A stretch of 64,000 bases of DNA from Mycoplasma sp. (GTDB lineage: Bacteria; Bacillota_I; Bacilli_A; Mycoplasmatales; Metamycoplasmataceae). The position numbers and the translations under genes are program-made. The stretch lies in the NCBI GenBank assembly GCA_024721275.1, contig JAMPIX010000001.1, forward strand, positions 248,001 through 312,000, read 5' to 3'. The notes beneath the pieces were generated by a model. The model did no database searches, had not been told where the DNA came from, and saw only the letters and a program-made list of their open reading frames with translations. Each line of letters starts with the position of its first letter. The first letter of the stretch is position 1. This document shows positions 43,901 to 59,837 of this stretch, one piece after another.

Positions 43901-44498
43901 GATATTATGTTAAATCCATTAGGAGTTCCATCTCGTATGAATATTGGTCAAGTTTTAGAATTACACTTAGGAATGGCTGCTAGAGGTTTAAATACAAAAT
44001 TTGTTACACCTATTCTTGATGGTGCAAAAGTTGATGAAATTAATGAAAAAATGAAAGAAGCTGGACTTCCAGAATCTGGAAAATTAAAATTATACAATCC
44101 AATATCAGGCGATGTATTTGATAACGATGTTGCAATTGGTGTTATGTATATGCTTAAATTATCACACATGGTTGATGATAAAGTTCATGCTCGTTCAGTT
44201 GGACCATATTCAATAATTACACAACAACCACTTGGAGGAAAATCTCAAAATGGTGGACAAAGATTCGGAGAAATGGAAGTTTGAGCAATTGAGGCTTATG
44301 GAGCAGCAAATGTTTTAAGAGAAATGCTTACATATAAATCAGATGATATTTCTGGAAGAAATAATTTATATAATGCAATAACAACAAATAAAAAAATTCC
44401 AGTACCTGGAATACCAGAATCGTTTAATGTTTTAGCTAATGAACTTAGAGGTTTATCATTAAAACCAGAGTTATTACAAGATGAAGAGGAGTTTGAAA

Positions 44499-44506
<8 letters not shown>
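40958..44506 (+). CDS. rpoB: RNA polymerase subunit beta
   Basis: The 1182-residue subunit keeps the family landmarks: [38 protein letters not shown] (rifampicin region), [30 protein letters not shown] and the C-terminal [18 protein letters not shown]. In the rifampicin region, Asn follows DQ...SNKRR where His is usual, a change reported in naturally rifampicin-resistant mollicutes. The first ATG after AAAGGGAG (40945-40952) is chosen. It overlaps rpoC by 8 nt. Confidence 0.98.
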
Positions 44507-48668
<4,162 letters not shown>

Positions 48669-48687
48669 TATAAAATATTAAATTATA

Positions 48688-48718
48688 AAAAAACGAGCAT
48701 TTTAAAGCTCGTTTTTTT
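48688..48718. terminator. bidirectional terminator between rpoC and the minus-strand membrane gene
   Basis: AAAAAACGAGC and GCTCGTTTTTT form the stem. T-runs on both strands suit the convergent genes. Confidence 0.88.
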
Positions 48719-48722
48719 AATA

Positions 48723-49490
48723 TTATTTTTTATTTCTTTTTAATATATCTTTAAAATTAAGTTTTATTTTTGGTTTTTTAATATCATCTTCTGAAACTTC
48801 ATCAGTTTCGATTTTCATTATATCTTCATCTGTTTTAATTCTATCGCTTAAAATTCCGATTTCAATAGTATTTACAGCAGTACCAGCATCATTTACATTA
48901 TCTATATTATGTTCTAATGTTTTTATTTCGTTTTTATCTTCCAGATTAAAATCTCTATTTTTTATTTCTTCTAATAATTTTTCATTTTTCATTTTTAATT
49001 CATCATATTTAAATTTAAGTTCATCATATTTACTAATTACATCTTGATTTTGATCTAGTATTTCTTGATGTTTTTGTTTTAATACATGTTTTTTTAAAAA
49101 TGAAGCTTTTAAAATTCATCAAATTAACATTTTTAATACAAAGATAATAGAAGTAACAGCAAGAACAAAAACAATTTCAGCCAATCAAGCTCCAACTTTA
49201 TCTTCGATTGTAGAATGTAAACCTGTTGAATTATAAAGAATATATGTAAAGAACATTGATGCTATCAAGGAAATTACTATATAAAATAAATGCATTTCTG
49301 TGGCGCTACTTTTGATTATTTTAAAATGAAAGAATATTTGTATAATCAAACTTACAGTTATAATAATAAATCAATCATAGATAAGTCTATCAGTATAATC
49401 CTTGAAAATTCATCTACTAACTAATGTAAAAATCGGAATTGTTACTCAGCTTCATCATCATTTTGATAATATGTTATCTTTTAATTTCAT
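48723..49490 (-). CDS. four-helix membrane protein with C-terminal coiled coil
   Basis: The 255-residue frame, readable only with TGA as Trp, starts MKLKDNILSKWWWSWV. Hydrophobic helices lie near residues 11-25, 40-58, 68-90 and 106-128. They are followed by a charged coiled-coil region (about 135-180) with a duplicated KYDELK, and a Glu/Asp-rich C-terminus ending LKRNKK. The fold resembles an ion-channel-like or sensor membrane protein, but no family is recognised. The -10 box TATAAT (49498-49503, minus strand) is 7 nt before the ATG, so leaderless. Confidence 0.78.
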
Positions 49491-49564
49491 ATTACTAATT
49501 ATAAATAATTATTTAGTTATATATAAATAAAGCAAAAATATTTTATTTCTTTGAATATTTAAAA

Positions 49565-49570
49565 TATAAT
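49565..49570 (+). promoter_or_regulatory. -10 box for pgk
   Basis: TATAAT is followed 22 nt later by AAAGGA, then the pgk ATG. Confidence 0.55.
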
Positions 49571-49604
49571 ATTAATATTAAATAAATATAAAAAGGATGT
49601 AAAA

Positions 49605-50798
49605 ATGAATAAAAAAACAATAGATGATCTACAGTTGAAAGGTAAAAAAGTACTTATTAGAGTAGATTTTAATGTTCCTTTAAAAGACGGAAAAATAACT
49701 TCAAACAAAAGAATTGTTGCAGCTATTCCTACAATTAAAAAAGTTGTAGATGAAGGTGGAAGAGTTATTTTATTATCACACTTAGGAAGAATTAAATCAG
49801 AAGCGGATCTTAACAACAAATCTTTATTCCCAATAGCAGAGGAATTAAGTTGTGAAATAAATATTCCATTAAAATTTGTTGATGGAACACATGGACCAAA
49901 ATTAACTGAAGCAGTTAATACATTAAAAGATGGAGAAATACTACTTTGTGAAAATACTCGTTTTGAAGATTTAAATAATAATAGTGAATCAAAAAATAAT
50001 AAAGAACTTGCTCAATATTGAGCAAGCTTAGCAGATATATTTATAAATGATGCATTTGGTACTGCTCATAGAGCTCATGCTTCTAATGTTGGTATTGCAA
50101 CATATGTTAAAGAATCAGCAGTTGGATATTTAGTTGAAAAAGAAATTAAAATGCTTTCACAAGGGCTTGATAATCCTGAAAAACCATTTATAGCTATAAT
50201 CGGTGGAGCAAAAGTTTCAGATAAAATATCTGTAATTGAAAATCTTTTAACAAAAGCAGATAAGATTTTGATCGGTGGAGGAATGTCATATACATTTTTA
50301 AAAGCGCAAGGTCATACAATAGGAACTTCTTTAGTTGAAGAAGATAAAATTGAATTAGCTAAATCATTTTTAGAAAAAGGAAAAGACAAAATTGTTTTAC
50401 CTTTAGATTTTGCAATAGCAAGTAGTTTTAAAGATGAACCTAGAAAAGAAACAGAAGGTGTTGATATTCCTGAAAATATGATGGGTCTTGATATTGGTGC
50501 TAAAACTATTGCTAAATATAAAGAATTATTAAAAGGGGCAAAAACTGTTGTTTGGAATGGACCTATGGGAGTTGCAGAATTTAATAACTTCAAACTTGGT
50601 ACAGAATCAGTTGCAAAAGCTATTGCTGAACAACCAGGTGTATTTTCAATAATCGGTGGAGGAGATTCTGCTGCAGCAGCAATCGACCTTGGATTTGAAG
50701 ATAAATTTACACATATATCAACAGGCGGAGGAGCTTCTCTTACATTTATGGAGGGGAAACCATTACCTGGAATAGAAGCTATTCAAAATAAACAATAA
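49605..50798 (+). CDS. pgk: phosphoglycerate kinase
   Basis: The 397-residue enzyme has [26 protein letters not shown], the [12 protein letters not shown] nucleotide loop, [16 protein letters not shown], and [12 protein letters not shown]. It makes ATP from 1,3-bisphosphoglycerate. It is monocistronic, between a promoter and a terminator. The Trp of VVWNGPMG uses TGG, one of few TGG codons in the window. If GapN carries all flux, this ATP step is bypassed, so a phosphorylating GAPDH elsewhere is likely. Confidence 0.98.
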
Positions 50799-50814
50799 TT
50801 TAAAAGAAAAAAAT

Positions 50815-50842
50815 AAAAATACCGAATTCGGTATTTTTTTTA
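50815..50842. terminator. bidirectional terminator after pgk
   Basis: AAAAATACCGAA/TTCGGTATTTTT is a perfect palindrome, with T-runs at both ends; it serves pgk and the convergent membrane gene. Confidence 0.88.
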
Positions 50843-50858
50843 TATTCATTTTTTAATT

Positions 50859-51185
50859 TTATTTAACTTCTTTTTTTTCACTAAAATATTGGAAATAAAG
50901 AATTGTTAATAATATTGCACCAACTATAGGAAATAAAATCATCACTATTCCACTTATAAGGTATAACAATCATCATTCTGGAACATCTTTCTTTTCTTTC
51001 ATTTTTAAAGCGTGCATAATAATAAATATTCCAATTATTACACCAAGAATTCAAGCTATACTAGTAAAAATTCAAAATACAACATTAATTGCGCCTGATG
51101 TAGCTCAAGGAATAATGAATAAAACTACATAAACATATCCAACTATCATTCCGTATAAAGATAATTTTTTACGATCTTCGATCAT
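50859..51185 (-). CDS. small Trp-containing membrane protein
   Basis: The 108-residue frame needs TGA as Trp in five places. Three hydrophobic helices are seen (about 13-31, 36-57 and 75-97), with short charged ends (MIEDRKKLS, SEKKEVK) and a KMKEKKDVPEWW loop. GAGG occurs 7 nt before the ATG. It diverges from tpiA. Function unknown. Confidence 0.75.
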
Positions 51186-51253
51186 TTAAGCCTCAATTTC
51201 TAATTAATCATTTAATTTGTCTCATTTTTGCTATTAAAGACATAAATATTATA

Positions 51254-51259
51254 TATAAT
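51254..51259 (+). promoter_or_regulatory. -10 box for the tpiA-gpmI-hslO operon
   Basis: TATAAT is located 37 nt before the tpiA ATG. The three genes follow without gaps larger than 1 nt. Confidence 0.55.
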
Positions 51260-51296
51260 TATTTTATTAGAAATAAAGAAAATAAAGTAGGTAAAA

Positions 51297-52040
<744 letters not shown>

Positions 52041-52041
52041 T

Positions 52042-53559
52042 ATGAAAAAATTACTTGTTCTAGGAATATTGGATGGTTTTGGGCTTTCCGATAATGTTGA
52101 TGGAAACGCCGTAAAGGCTGCAAATACTCCATTTTTAGATAGTTTGTTTAAAGAGTATCCAAATACAATATTAAAAGCCTCAGGTGAATTTGTTGGTCTT
52201 CCAGCAGGTCAAATGGGAAATTCAGAGGTTGGTCATTTAAATATAGGTGCTGGTAGAGTTGTATATACTGGATTGTCTCTAATAAATAACTCAATCGAAA
52301 ATAATACATTTAATTCAAATCCAGCTTTTTTAGAATCTATTAATCATGCAAATAAAAATGATTCAACAATTCATGTAATGGGACTTTTATCTCCTGGTGG
52401 TGTTCATTCTCTTGAAGAGCATTTATGACATTTGCTTGATTTACTTAAAGAAAAAAATGTTAAAAATGTAACAGTTCATCCTTTTGGAGATGGTAGAGAT
52501 GTTAAACCAAGAAGTATTTTACCTTCTCTAAAAAAATTAATTTCAATCTGTGATAAGTATAATTTTAAAATTGGAACTATATCTGGAAGATTATATTCAA
52601 TGGATAGAGATTCAAGATTTGACAAAACCGAAGAATCATTTGAAATGTTGAAAGGTAAAGCTAATAATACATTCTCCGATCCTGTTCAATATATAAATGA
52701 TCAATATGCTGAAAATTTAACTGATGAATTTTTAAAACCTGCAATAAACTCAGATCCTAATGTTAAATTTTTAAAAGACAATGATTCAGTTATATTTTTT
52801 AACTTTAGACCAGATAGAGCAAGACAACTTTCTCATTTAATGGTTGGATCAAAGATTTATCAATATCAACCTAATAATCCAGTAAAAAATATAAAACTAG
52901 TTTCAATGATGAAATATAGTGGAATAACAAATGCTAGTGTCGCTTTTGATTCTATGAAAGTTGAAAATTCAATTGGTGAAATTATTTCTAAAAATAATTT
53001 AAATCAACTTAGAATTGCAGAAACACAAAAATATGCACATGTAACATTCTTTATGGATGGTGGTGTTGACGTTCAATTAAAAGGTCAAGATCGTATTCTA
53101 ATTGATTCAATAAAAGTTGATAATTTTGCTAATGCTCCTCAGATGTCTGCTGAAGGTATAACAAATAAAATAATTGATGCATTAGATGAAAAAGATTATC
53201 AATTAGTAATAATGAATTACGCAAATCCAGATATGGTTGGTCACACAGGTGATTTTAATGCTGCTATTGAATCTATTGAATTTTTAGATACACAATTAAA
53301 AAGATTGAAAGAGAAAATTGATGAAAAAAATGGTGTTTTAATAATTACGTCTGATCACGGAAATGCAGAAATAATGAAAGATGAGATTGGAAATCCAGCA
53401 ACTAAACATACAAATAGTGATGTTCCATTTATATTCACAGATAAAAACATTAAATTAAAAGAAGGAAAACTTGCAAATATTTCTCCTACAATTTTAGATT
53501 ATTTGGATATTGAAATTCCAAAAGAGATGGATGAGGAATCATTAATAATAAATGGATAA
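52042..53559 (+). CDS. gpmI: 2,3-bisphosphoglycerate-independent phosphoglycerate mutase
   Basis: The 505-residue metalloenzyme has the phosphatase-like GILDGFGLSD, the catalytic Ser61 in AGQMGNSEVGHLNIGAGR, HPFGDGRDV, NFRPDRARQ, and the metal-binding TSDHGNAE and KHTNSDVPF. It converts 3- to 2-phosphoglycerate and uses two Mn ions. It sits in the tpiA-gpmI-hslO unit and overlaps the hslO start by 8 nt. Confidence 0.97.
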
Positions 53560-54376
53560 ATTTTTAATTTTTACAAAAAACAATGTCAGAATTATTGCAA
53601 CAAATGTTTTAGAAACAGCAAAATTTATAAATAAAACTCATGAAACAACACCAATGTCAAAAAAAGCACTAACAACTGCTATGACAGCTTTTATACCTTT
53701 GGGATTATTAAATAAATATGGTAAAACTACAGCAGTTATAAATGGTTCTGGATTAGCAGGAACTATAATTGTTGATACAAAAACTAACGGAGCTACAAGG
53801 GCGACAATCACAAATCCTAAAATTTATACAGATGCAAAACATCCGAATAATAATATTGTTAAATTTGGAATTGGTGAAACAGGAAACATTAAAGTTATTA
53901 GAGAACTAAGAAATGGAAATAATTTTTCTAGTAGTGTAAAAATTGTTGATGGAAACCTGTCAAAAGATTTAGCATATTATTTTGATCAGTCTGATCAAAT
54001 ATATTCTTCAGTAAAATTAGTAGTTGAATTAGATAAAGAAGGAGAAATAATAAAAGCTCATTCTTTAATAATGCAATTAATGCCTGACTTTATCGAAGAT
54101 GATAGAGAATATATTATAGATTTTCATAAAAAAATAATAAGTGAATTAACATTTAAAGAATTAGTAAATAAAATAAATTTACCTATTAAAAGAGAAGAAG
54201 AAATATTCTTTAAATGTACTTGCTCGAGAGCAAAAATGAAAAGCTCAATTAGATTATTAAAAAAAGAAGAAATAGAAGATGAGTTGAATAAAAATAAAAA
54301 AATAAACATTCATTGTAATTTTTGTAATCAACAATATGATTTTACAAAAGAAGATTTAGAAGATATATTAAGATAA
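53552..54376 (+). CDS. hslO: redox-regulated chaperone Hsp33
   Basis: The 274-residue protein ends with the zinc/redox switch: Cys222 and Cys224 (CTC), then 30 residues, then Cys255 and Cys258 (CNFC). The N-terminal part has GSGLAGTIIVDT and the typical Hsp33 repeat around KTNGATRATITNPKIY. Oxidation releases zinc and activates holdase activity, relevant if GlpO makes H2O2. It overlaps gpmI by 8 nt, so it should be co-expressed with glycolysis. Confidence 0.95.
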   Translation: MDKFLIFTKNNVRIIATNVLETAKFINKTHETTPMSKKALTTAMTAFIPLGLLNKYGKTTAVINGSGLAGTIIVDTKTNGATRATITNPKIYTDAKHPNNNIVKFGIGETGNIKVIRELRNGNNFSSSVKIVDGNLSKDLAYYFDQSDQIYSSVKLVVELDKEGEIIKAHSLIMQLMPDFIEDDREYIIDFHKKIISELTFKELVNKINLPIKREEEIFFKCTCSRAKMKSSIRLLKKEEIEDELNKNKKINIHCNFCNQQYDFTKEDLEDILR

Positions 54377-54380
54377 TTAT

Positions 54381-55337
54381 TTAAATTTTTTCAAGTTCTT
54401 GTTCAAGTTCTTTAAGTGTATTAATTTTACTTAAATTACTTGTAATAGAATTTGAATTTTTTATATTTTTTAAATATTTAGAAACAAAGAAACGCATTTC
54501 TCTAATTGCAATTTCTTCACCTTTTAAATCAATTAATTTTTTTGCTTGATAAATAAGCAAATCTTTTTTATCTTGTTTTGTTGGAATACTATACTCACCT
54601 GTTTCTAGATAATCATTTATTTGTTTAAAAATTCATGGATTACCATGTGTTCCCCTTGCTATCATAACTGCATCGCAATTAGTTGTTTCTAACATTTTCT
54701 TTGCATCTTCTGGAGTTTTTATATCACCATTACCAATTACTGGTATTGAAACTGCTTCTTTTATTTCTTTTATGTAATTTCAATTAGCTTTTCCTGTGTA
54801 CATTTGACTTTTTGTTCTTGCATGAACTGCAATAGCTGAAGCACCAGCTCTTTCAGCCATTTTAGCAACTTCTAAATAATTTAAATTTTGATCATCTCAA
54901 CCAACTCTAATTTTGATTGTTAGTGGTTTTGAAATAGCATTAACAATTGAATTTATTATTTTTTCTAATTCATCAATGTCTTTTAATAGTGCGCTTCCAG
55001 CTTTTGATTTAATTGCAACTTTTGTTACTGGACAACCAACATTAATATCAATAATATCTGCTTCAGTGTTCTTATCAATATATTTTGCTGCATTAACAAA
55101 CGATTCAACATTATTACCAAATATTTGTAAAGAAACAGGATGTTCATTTTTAGAAACTTTCATCATCTCTAATGTTTTTTTACTATTGTATTTAAAACCT
55201 TCTATTGAAATCATTTCTGAATAGACAAGACCAGCTCCCATTTCTTTCATTAACTCTCTTCAAGCGATATTTGCAATTCCTGCTTGAGGAGCTGAAATTA
55301 CCTTATTTTTTACTTCTACATTTCCTATTTTGAACAT
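54381..55337 (-). CDS. dus: tRNA-dihydrouridine synthase (DusB-like)
   Basis: The 318-residue flavoenzyme has [40 protein letters not shown] with catalytic Cys102, [20 protein letters not shown] and VIGNGDI. It reduces uridines in tRNA. It converges with hslO with only four bases between stops, and there is no evident terminator. The minus-strand -10 box is 9 nt before the ATG (55347-55352), so the transcript may be leaderless. Confidence 0.94.
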
Positions 55338-55346
55338 ATTACAATA

Positions 55347-55352
55347 ATTATA
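55347..55352 (-). promoter_or_regulatory. -10 box of a leaderless-type dus promoter
   Basis: TATAAT on the minus strand, 9 nt before the dus ATG, without a Shine-Dalgarno sequence. Confidence 0.5.
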
Positions 55353-55423
55353 TAGAAATTATTTTTCAAAATTAAAAAGAGGTGCTAAATGATAATTACT
55401 TTAATATAAAAAGTATCTTGTTA

Positions 55424-55429
55424 TATAAT
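55424..55429 (+). promoter_or_regulatory. -10 box of a leaderless-type pheS promoter
   Basis: TATAAT ends 11 nt before the pheS ATG. No T-box or Shine-Dalgarno sequence is visible. Confidence 0.5.
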
Positions 55430-55440
55430 TAAAAAGAATT

Positions 55441-56400
55441 ATGAATATAGAAAAACTAATAAAAGATATAAAATCTTTTGAAGATTTAAAAAATGCAAAA
55501 GCAAAATTTTTCGGAAAAAATGGAATTATTTCTGAAATGCAACAAAAATTAAGAACATTACCAAATGAAGAAAAGTCAAATTTCGGTAAAGAGATTAATA
55601 AGATTAAAACAGAAGCTAATGATGCTTTTCAACAAAAAAAAGAAGACTTAGAAAAAGAAAGATTAGATAATAGAATAAAAAATGAATGATTAGATGTTAC
55701 TGAACCAATATCTTCAGATATATCTATTCATCCATTAACACAAATCATTAATAGAGTTAGAGCGTGATTTTTATCAAATGGTTATTTTGAATTTAAAGTT
55801 AATGAAATAGAAAGTGATAAATATAATTTTGAACATCTTAATATTTCAAAAGATCACCCTGCTAGAGATATGCAAGATTCTTTATATATAAATGAATCTT
55901 TACTTTTAAGAACTCATAACACTGGTGCTTCAGCAAGAATGATGGAAGCTTCAGCTCCAAATGATGTTGCTACTTTTACTATTGGAAAAGTATATAGAAA
56001 TGATGATGATGATTCAACACATTCGCATCAATTTATGCAATGTGATTTTGTTAATGTTGGTGATGTAAATTTCCCTAGCTTAATAAGCACACTAAAATCA
56101 ATGTTGTCATTTGTTTTTGAAGAAGATTTAGAAATAAGATTAAGACCTTCATATTTCCCTTTTACTGAACCTTCAATGGAAGTAGACATTTTTTATAAAG
56201 GGAAATGATTGGAAGTTCTTGGATCTGGAATGATACATCCTAATGTATTAGAAAAAGCAGGATATGAAAAAAATAAAATCGCTTTTGCTGCTGGAGTTGG
56301 AATAGAAAGATTAGCAATGATAAAATATGGAATAAAAGATATCAGAGATTTTTATACTAATGATAAGAGATTTTTAAATCAATTTAAGGAGATCCGTTAA
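55441..56400 (+). CDS. pheS: phenylalanyl-tRNA synthetase alpha subunit
   Basis: The 319-residue class II subunit has the coiled-coil N-terminus, [29 protein letters not shown] (motif 2 region), [29 protein letters not shown], and [12 protein letters not shown]. The C-terminal [14 protein letters not shown] contains the motif 3 Arg. With PheT it charges tRNA-Phe as an alpha2beta2 tetramer. Its stop is one base before pheT, and AAGGAG near its end serves pheT. Confidence 0.97.
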
Positions 56401-56401
56401 T

Positions 56402-58561
56402 ATGAAATATTCTTTAAATGCAATAAGAAAATTTGTAAATATTCCAAAACAAACAACCGATGAAGAAATAATGGATGCATTAAATTCTATTGGTTTTGAA
56501 ATAGAAGGTTTTGAAAATAAAAATTTCAATAAAAAAACTGCTTATGGGAAAATTGTTAAGTGTGTTAAACATCCAAATGCTGATAAATTATTACTTCTTG
56601 AAATAGATTTTAAAAATCATAAAGTAGAAATTGTTACAAGTGCAAAAGTTGAATTAAATCAAATAGTTGGTGTATTTTTAACTGGATCATTTTTTGATGG
56701 AATGGTTTTATCTAAAAGAGATTTTAGAGGAATTATGTCTGATGGAATGTTAATGGGATTTTCAGAGGTTATAAAAAAAGATTTTGTTGCTGATTATCTT
56801 CCACAAATTGTTACAACAACAGATGAATCATTAATAGGTAAAGATGTTTTAGAACATCTAAATTTAAAAGATACAATTATTGAAATTGATATTTTATCAA
56901 ACAGATCTGATATTATTTCTTATCATTCAATCTCTCATGAATTAGCTGCGTTTTTTAACGTTGATATAAATACTGAATTTTTTATGCCTAAAGTATCAAA
57001 AGAAAGTTTTGAAACAAAAATTGAATTTAATGATTTTAATGAAAATAAAATCTCTGGTTTTGAATCTAAAGTTGAAGTAAAAGAATCCTCATGAGATGAT
57101 CAACTTCTTTTAATATCAGCAGAAATAAAACCAATAAACAATGTTGTTGATCTTACACAATTGAGTATTATTATGTTTGGTCAACCAACTCATGCATATG
57201 ATAAAGAAAAAATTGGTAATGATATAACAATCTCTAGAGCAAAAGGAAAATTAAACGGCGTAGACAATAAAGAATATGATTACGATGATTGTTTGGTAAT
57301 AAAATCAGATCAAAAAGTTGTTGCATTAGCAGGAGCAATGGGAAGTGCTGAAACATCAATAACAAATGAAACAACAAATGTTGTTTTTGAAATAGCTAAT
57401 TTTAATACAAAAGAAATTAGAAAAACAATAACAGGAAGTAAAGCATTTTCATTATCATCTAATACTTTTTCAAAGAAAATAAATACTAATGTAATTGAAT
57501 TTGTACATAATTATTTCAAATCAAAATTAGAAAGTTTTTCTAATTCAGTAAACATTCCAAAGCAAAACATTGTTAAGATAGAAAATAATAATGAATTAAT
57601 TAATAAATATGCTGGATTCGATTTCGTTAATAGTGATAAATTTGAAGGAATAAAAAATAAGTTAAGAAAACTTGGATTTAATTTTGAAGGAAATTCAATA
57701 ATTACACCATTTTATCGTCATGACATTGAATTGATGTCTGACATAATTGAAGAATACTTTAGATTTTATGGTTATAACAATTTTAATATGACTAGTTCAA
57801 TTGTTAAGTCGCAAAAATTAAATAATCTATCTATATCAAAAAACTCAATATCTTATTTAGGTTATCAAGAAATAATTACTTATTCTTTAAGAAGTGAAGA
57901 ATATAATAAATTTAATCCTTTCAATTTTGACAATGAATTTAAATTATCTACTTTCATTTCAAATGACAAAATTGTTTATAGAAAATCAATATCTCCATCT
58001 TTAATTGAAATAGCTAATTACCACATAAAAAGAAAATTCAATGATTTTTCATTTTTCGAAGTAGCTTATGTAAATGGAACAGATGAAGAACATGTTGGAT
58101 TTGTAACAACTAAATCTTTTACAAAATTAAAAGAAGATATTTTAAAAATTTTAAATGGAAATAAACTTGTGTTTAAAAGAACAGAAAATAAAATGTTGCA
58201 TGAAGGTGTGTCTGCCGATATTTATTTAGATAATGAATATATAGGTTTTATAGGAAAAACTAATCCTTACTATAAAGATATAAATGTTTTTATAGCTGAA
58301 ATTAATTTAACTGCATTGAAGGAAAATAAAAATCTATTTAAATCATATTCATTAGAACCTATAAAAGTAAAAGATTTTAATGTTCTTTTAGACCTAAAAG
58401 AAGATATTGGGCCTATTGTAGAAAAAATTAAATTAATAGATGATGTTATTGAAATTAAAATAAAAGATATTTTTATTGATCAAGATAAAAGAAAAATTAC
58501 TTTAACAATTTTATATAATCAAAACAATACTTTTGATTTGATAAATGAAATTATTTCTTAA
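56402..58561 (+). CDS. pheT: phenylalanyl-tRNA synthetase beta subunit, altered editing site
   Basis: The 719-residue subunit keeps the N-terminal tRNA-binding OB fold (GKIVKCVKHPNADKLLLLEI) and the B3/B4 region (PINNVVDLT, GQPTHAYD), then the catalytic-like domain. Where editing-competent PheT has HTDASHRYERG, this protein reads SLSSNTFSKKI (350-360), so the editing Thr/Ala pair is absent. The protein is also shorter than E. coli PheT (795). Reported loss of PheRS editing in some mycoplasmas fits. The final 11 nt overlap tmcAL on the other strand. Confidence 0.95.
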
Positions 58562-59447
58562 TTTTTAACAAAACATAAAGCATTGTTCTTTTTATTCTTG
58601 AGGAAGTGTATCTTTTGGATGTGCATTTTTCAACAAAATTTTCATATGTTTCTTCTAATATATGTTTTTTAAATAAATTTTCCATTCCTTCGGAAATCAT
58701 CTTAATATTTTTTAAATCTTCTCTACTTGTATCAATTACAATATCCTGAAATTCTGAATAATAATCTTGAATACGTTTTGGAATTTCAATAAATTTCATA
58801 GGAGTGTATTTTGAAACATCTTCATTATTGAAAATCATTTCTCTAATTTTGGAAGCAGATGCAAAAATATTTTTTGTTGTCTCGCTATTATAATCTATTG
58901 TTCTTTTTAAAGAGAATGGTGTTATATCATAATTATTATTTACTATTGCTTTTACATATTCAAGACCAAGAATATCATTTGGTCAAGTAATGCTTTCACC
59001 TATTATTTCATTTAAAGAACTACTAGCTGCTTTAGGAAAAGATAAACCAGTCTTTAAGTATAATTTTAAATTTTTATTATACTCATCGATATTATCTTTT
59101 ATTGTTTTTGCAATTAATACCAATCTTTCAACATCGTTTGATTCTGAACCAAATAAAATTTTTTTAATTCCTAGATTGTTAATTAAATTAATAGCACCTT
59201 CAGCAAAAATATGAGCTGCTTGTGTTGCGTATTCGAAAGGTAGTTCAACAACTTTTGATGCACCATGATTTATAGCTTGTTTCTTTCTTTCTTCAAAACT
59301 TGCAACTGCAATCTCACCTCTTTGCACATATTTGCCTGACATGATTATAATTATTTCATCATTAGGGAAATTTTTCTTTGCATATTCCAATTGATATATA
59401 TGACCATTGTGAAATGGATTATATTCTGCTATTATTGCTATTGACAT
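58551..59447 (-). CDS. tmcAL: tRNA(Met) cytidine acetate ligase (TmcAL/YlbM)
   Basis: The 298-residue nucleotidyltransferase starts [23 protein letters not shown] (HxGH) and continues [12 protein letters not shown], which are TmcAL/DUF795 hallmarks. In Bacillus it makes N4-acetylcytidine in elongator tRNA-Met from acetate and ATP. It is about 100 residues shorter than Bacillus TmcAL. One TGA (Trp at the ESITWPND site) splits the frame under the standard code. The minus-strand -10 box (59455-59460) is 7 nt before the ATG, leaderless. Confidence 0.9.
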
Positions 59448-59538
59448 TGTTTTTATTATATAATAAGTATTGAAAATTTCTATAGTTATTTAGTTTATTA
59501 AGTGACATAGCAATTTTTAATATAAAAATTTTTTTGTG

Positions 59539-59544
59539 TATAAT
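59539..59544 (+). promoter_or_regulatory. -10 box for rpmF
   Basis: TATAAT, followed by ATGGAG (59565-59570) and the rpmF ATG at 59576. Confidence 0.55.
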
Positions 59545-59575
59545 ATACATACATATTTAATGAAATGGAGTAACT

Positions 59576-59761
59576 ATGGCAATTGTACCTAAAAGAAAAA
59601 CATCAAAACAAAGAAAAAGAAAGAGAAGATCTCACCATGCACTAAAAATCAACATGACAACTAGATGTAATAATTGTAGTGAATCTATCTTGCCTCATAG
59701 AGCATGTAAATATTGTGGTTTTTACAAAGGTCAAAAAATTATTCCTGGTAAAAATGACTAA
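59576..59761 (+). CDS. rpmF: 50S ribosomal protein L32
   Basis: The 61-residue protein begins MAIVPKRKTSKQRKRKRRSH and has a zinc ribbon CNNC (31-34) and CKYC (44-47), so it is the zinc-containing L32 type. It has its own promoter and a terminator. Confidence 0.97.
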   Translation: MAIVPKRKTSKQRKRKRRSHHALKINMTTRCNNCSESILPHRACKYCGFYKGQKIIPGKND

Positions 59762-59782
59762 TTTTATTTAGTTTATTTAATT

Positions 59783-59816
59783 AAAAAAAGATCCATCGAT
59801 TTCGGTGGATTTTTTT
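59783..59816 (+). terminator. terminator after rpmF
   Basis: ATCCATCGA pairs with TCGGTGGAT (one G-U), extended by A/T flanks and followed by T's. It separates rpmF from the division cluster. Confidence 0.85.
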
Positions 59817-59837
59817 ATATTACATATATATTTAGTA

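Noticed and set aside
55389-55406. Tiny ORF (MITLI) behind AAGAGGTGCTAA, upstream of pheS
   Set aside because: Only five codons, and it lies before the predicted pheS transcription start, so it is probably a chance or a relic.
55353-55440. T-box leader for pheS
   Set aside because: No T-box consensus or specifier stem, and the -10 box lies 11 nt before the ATG.
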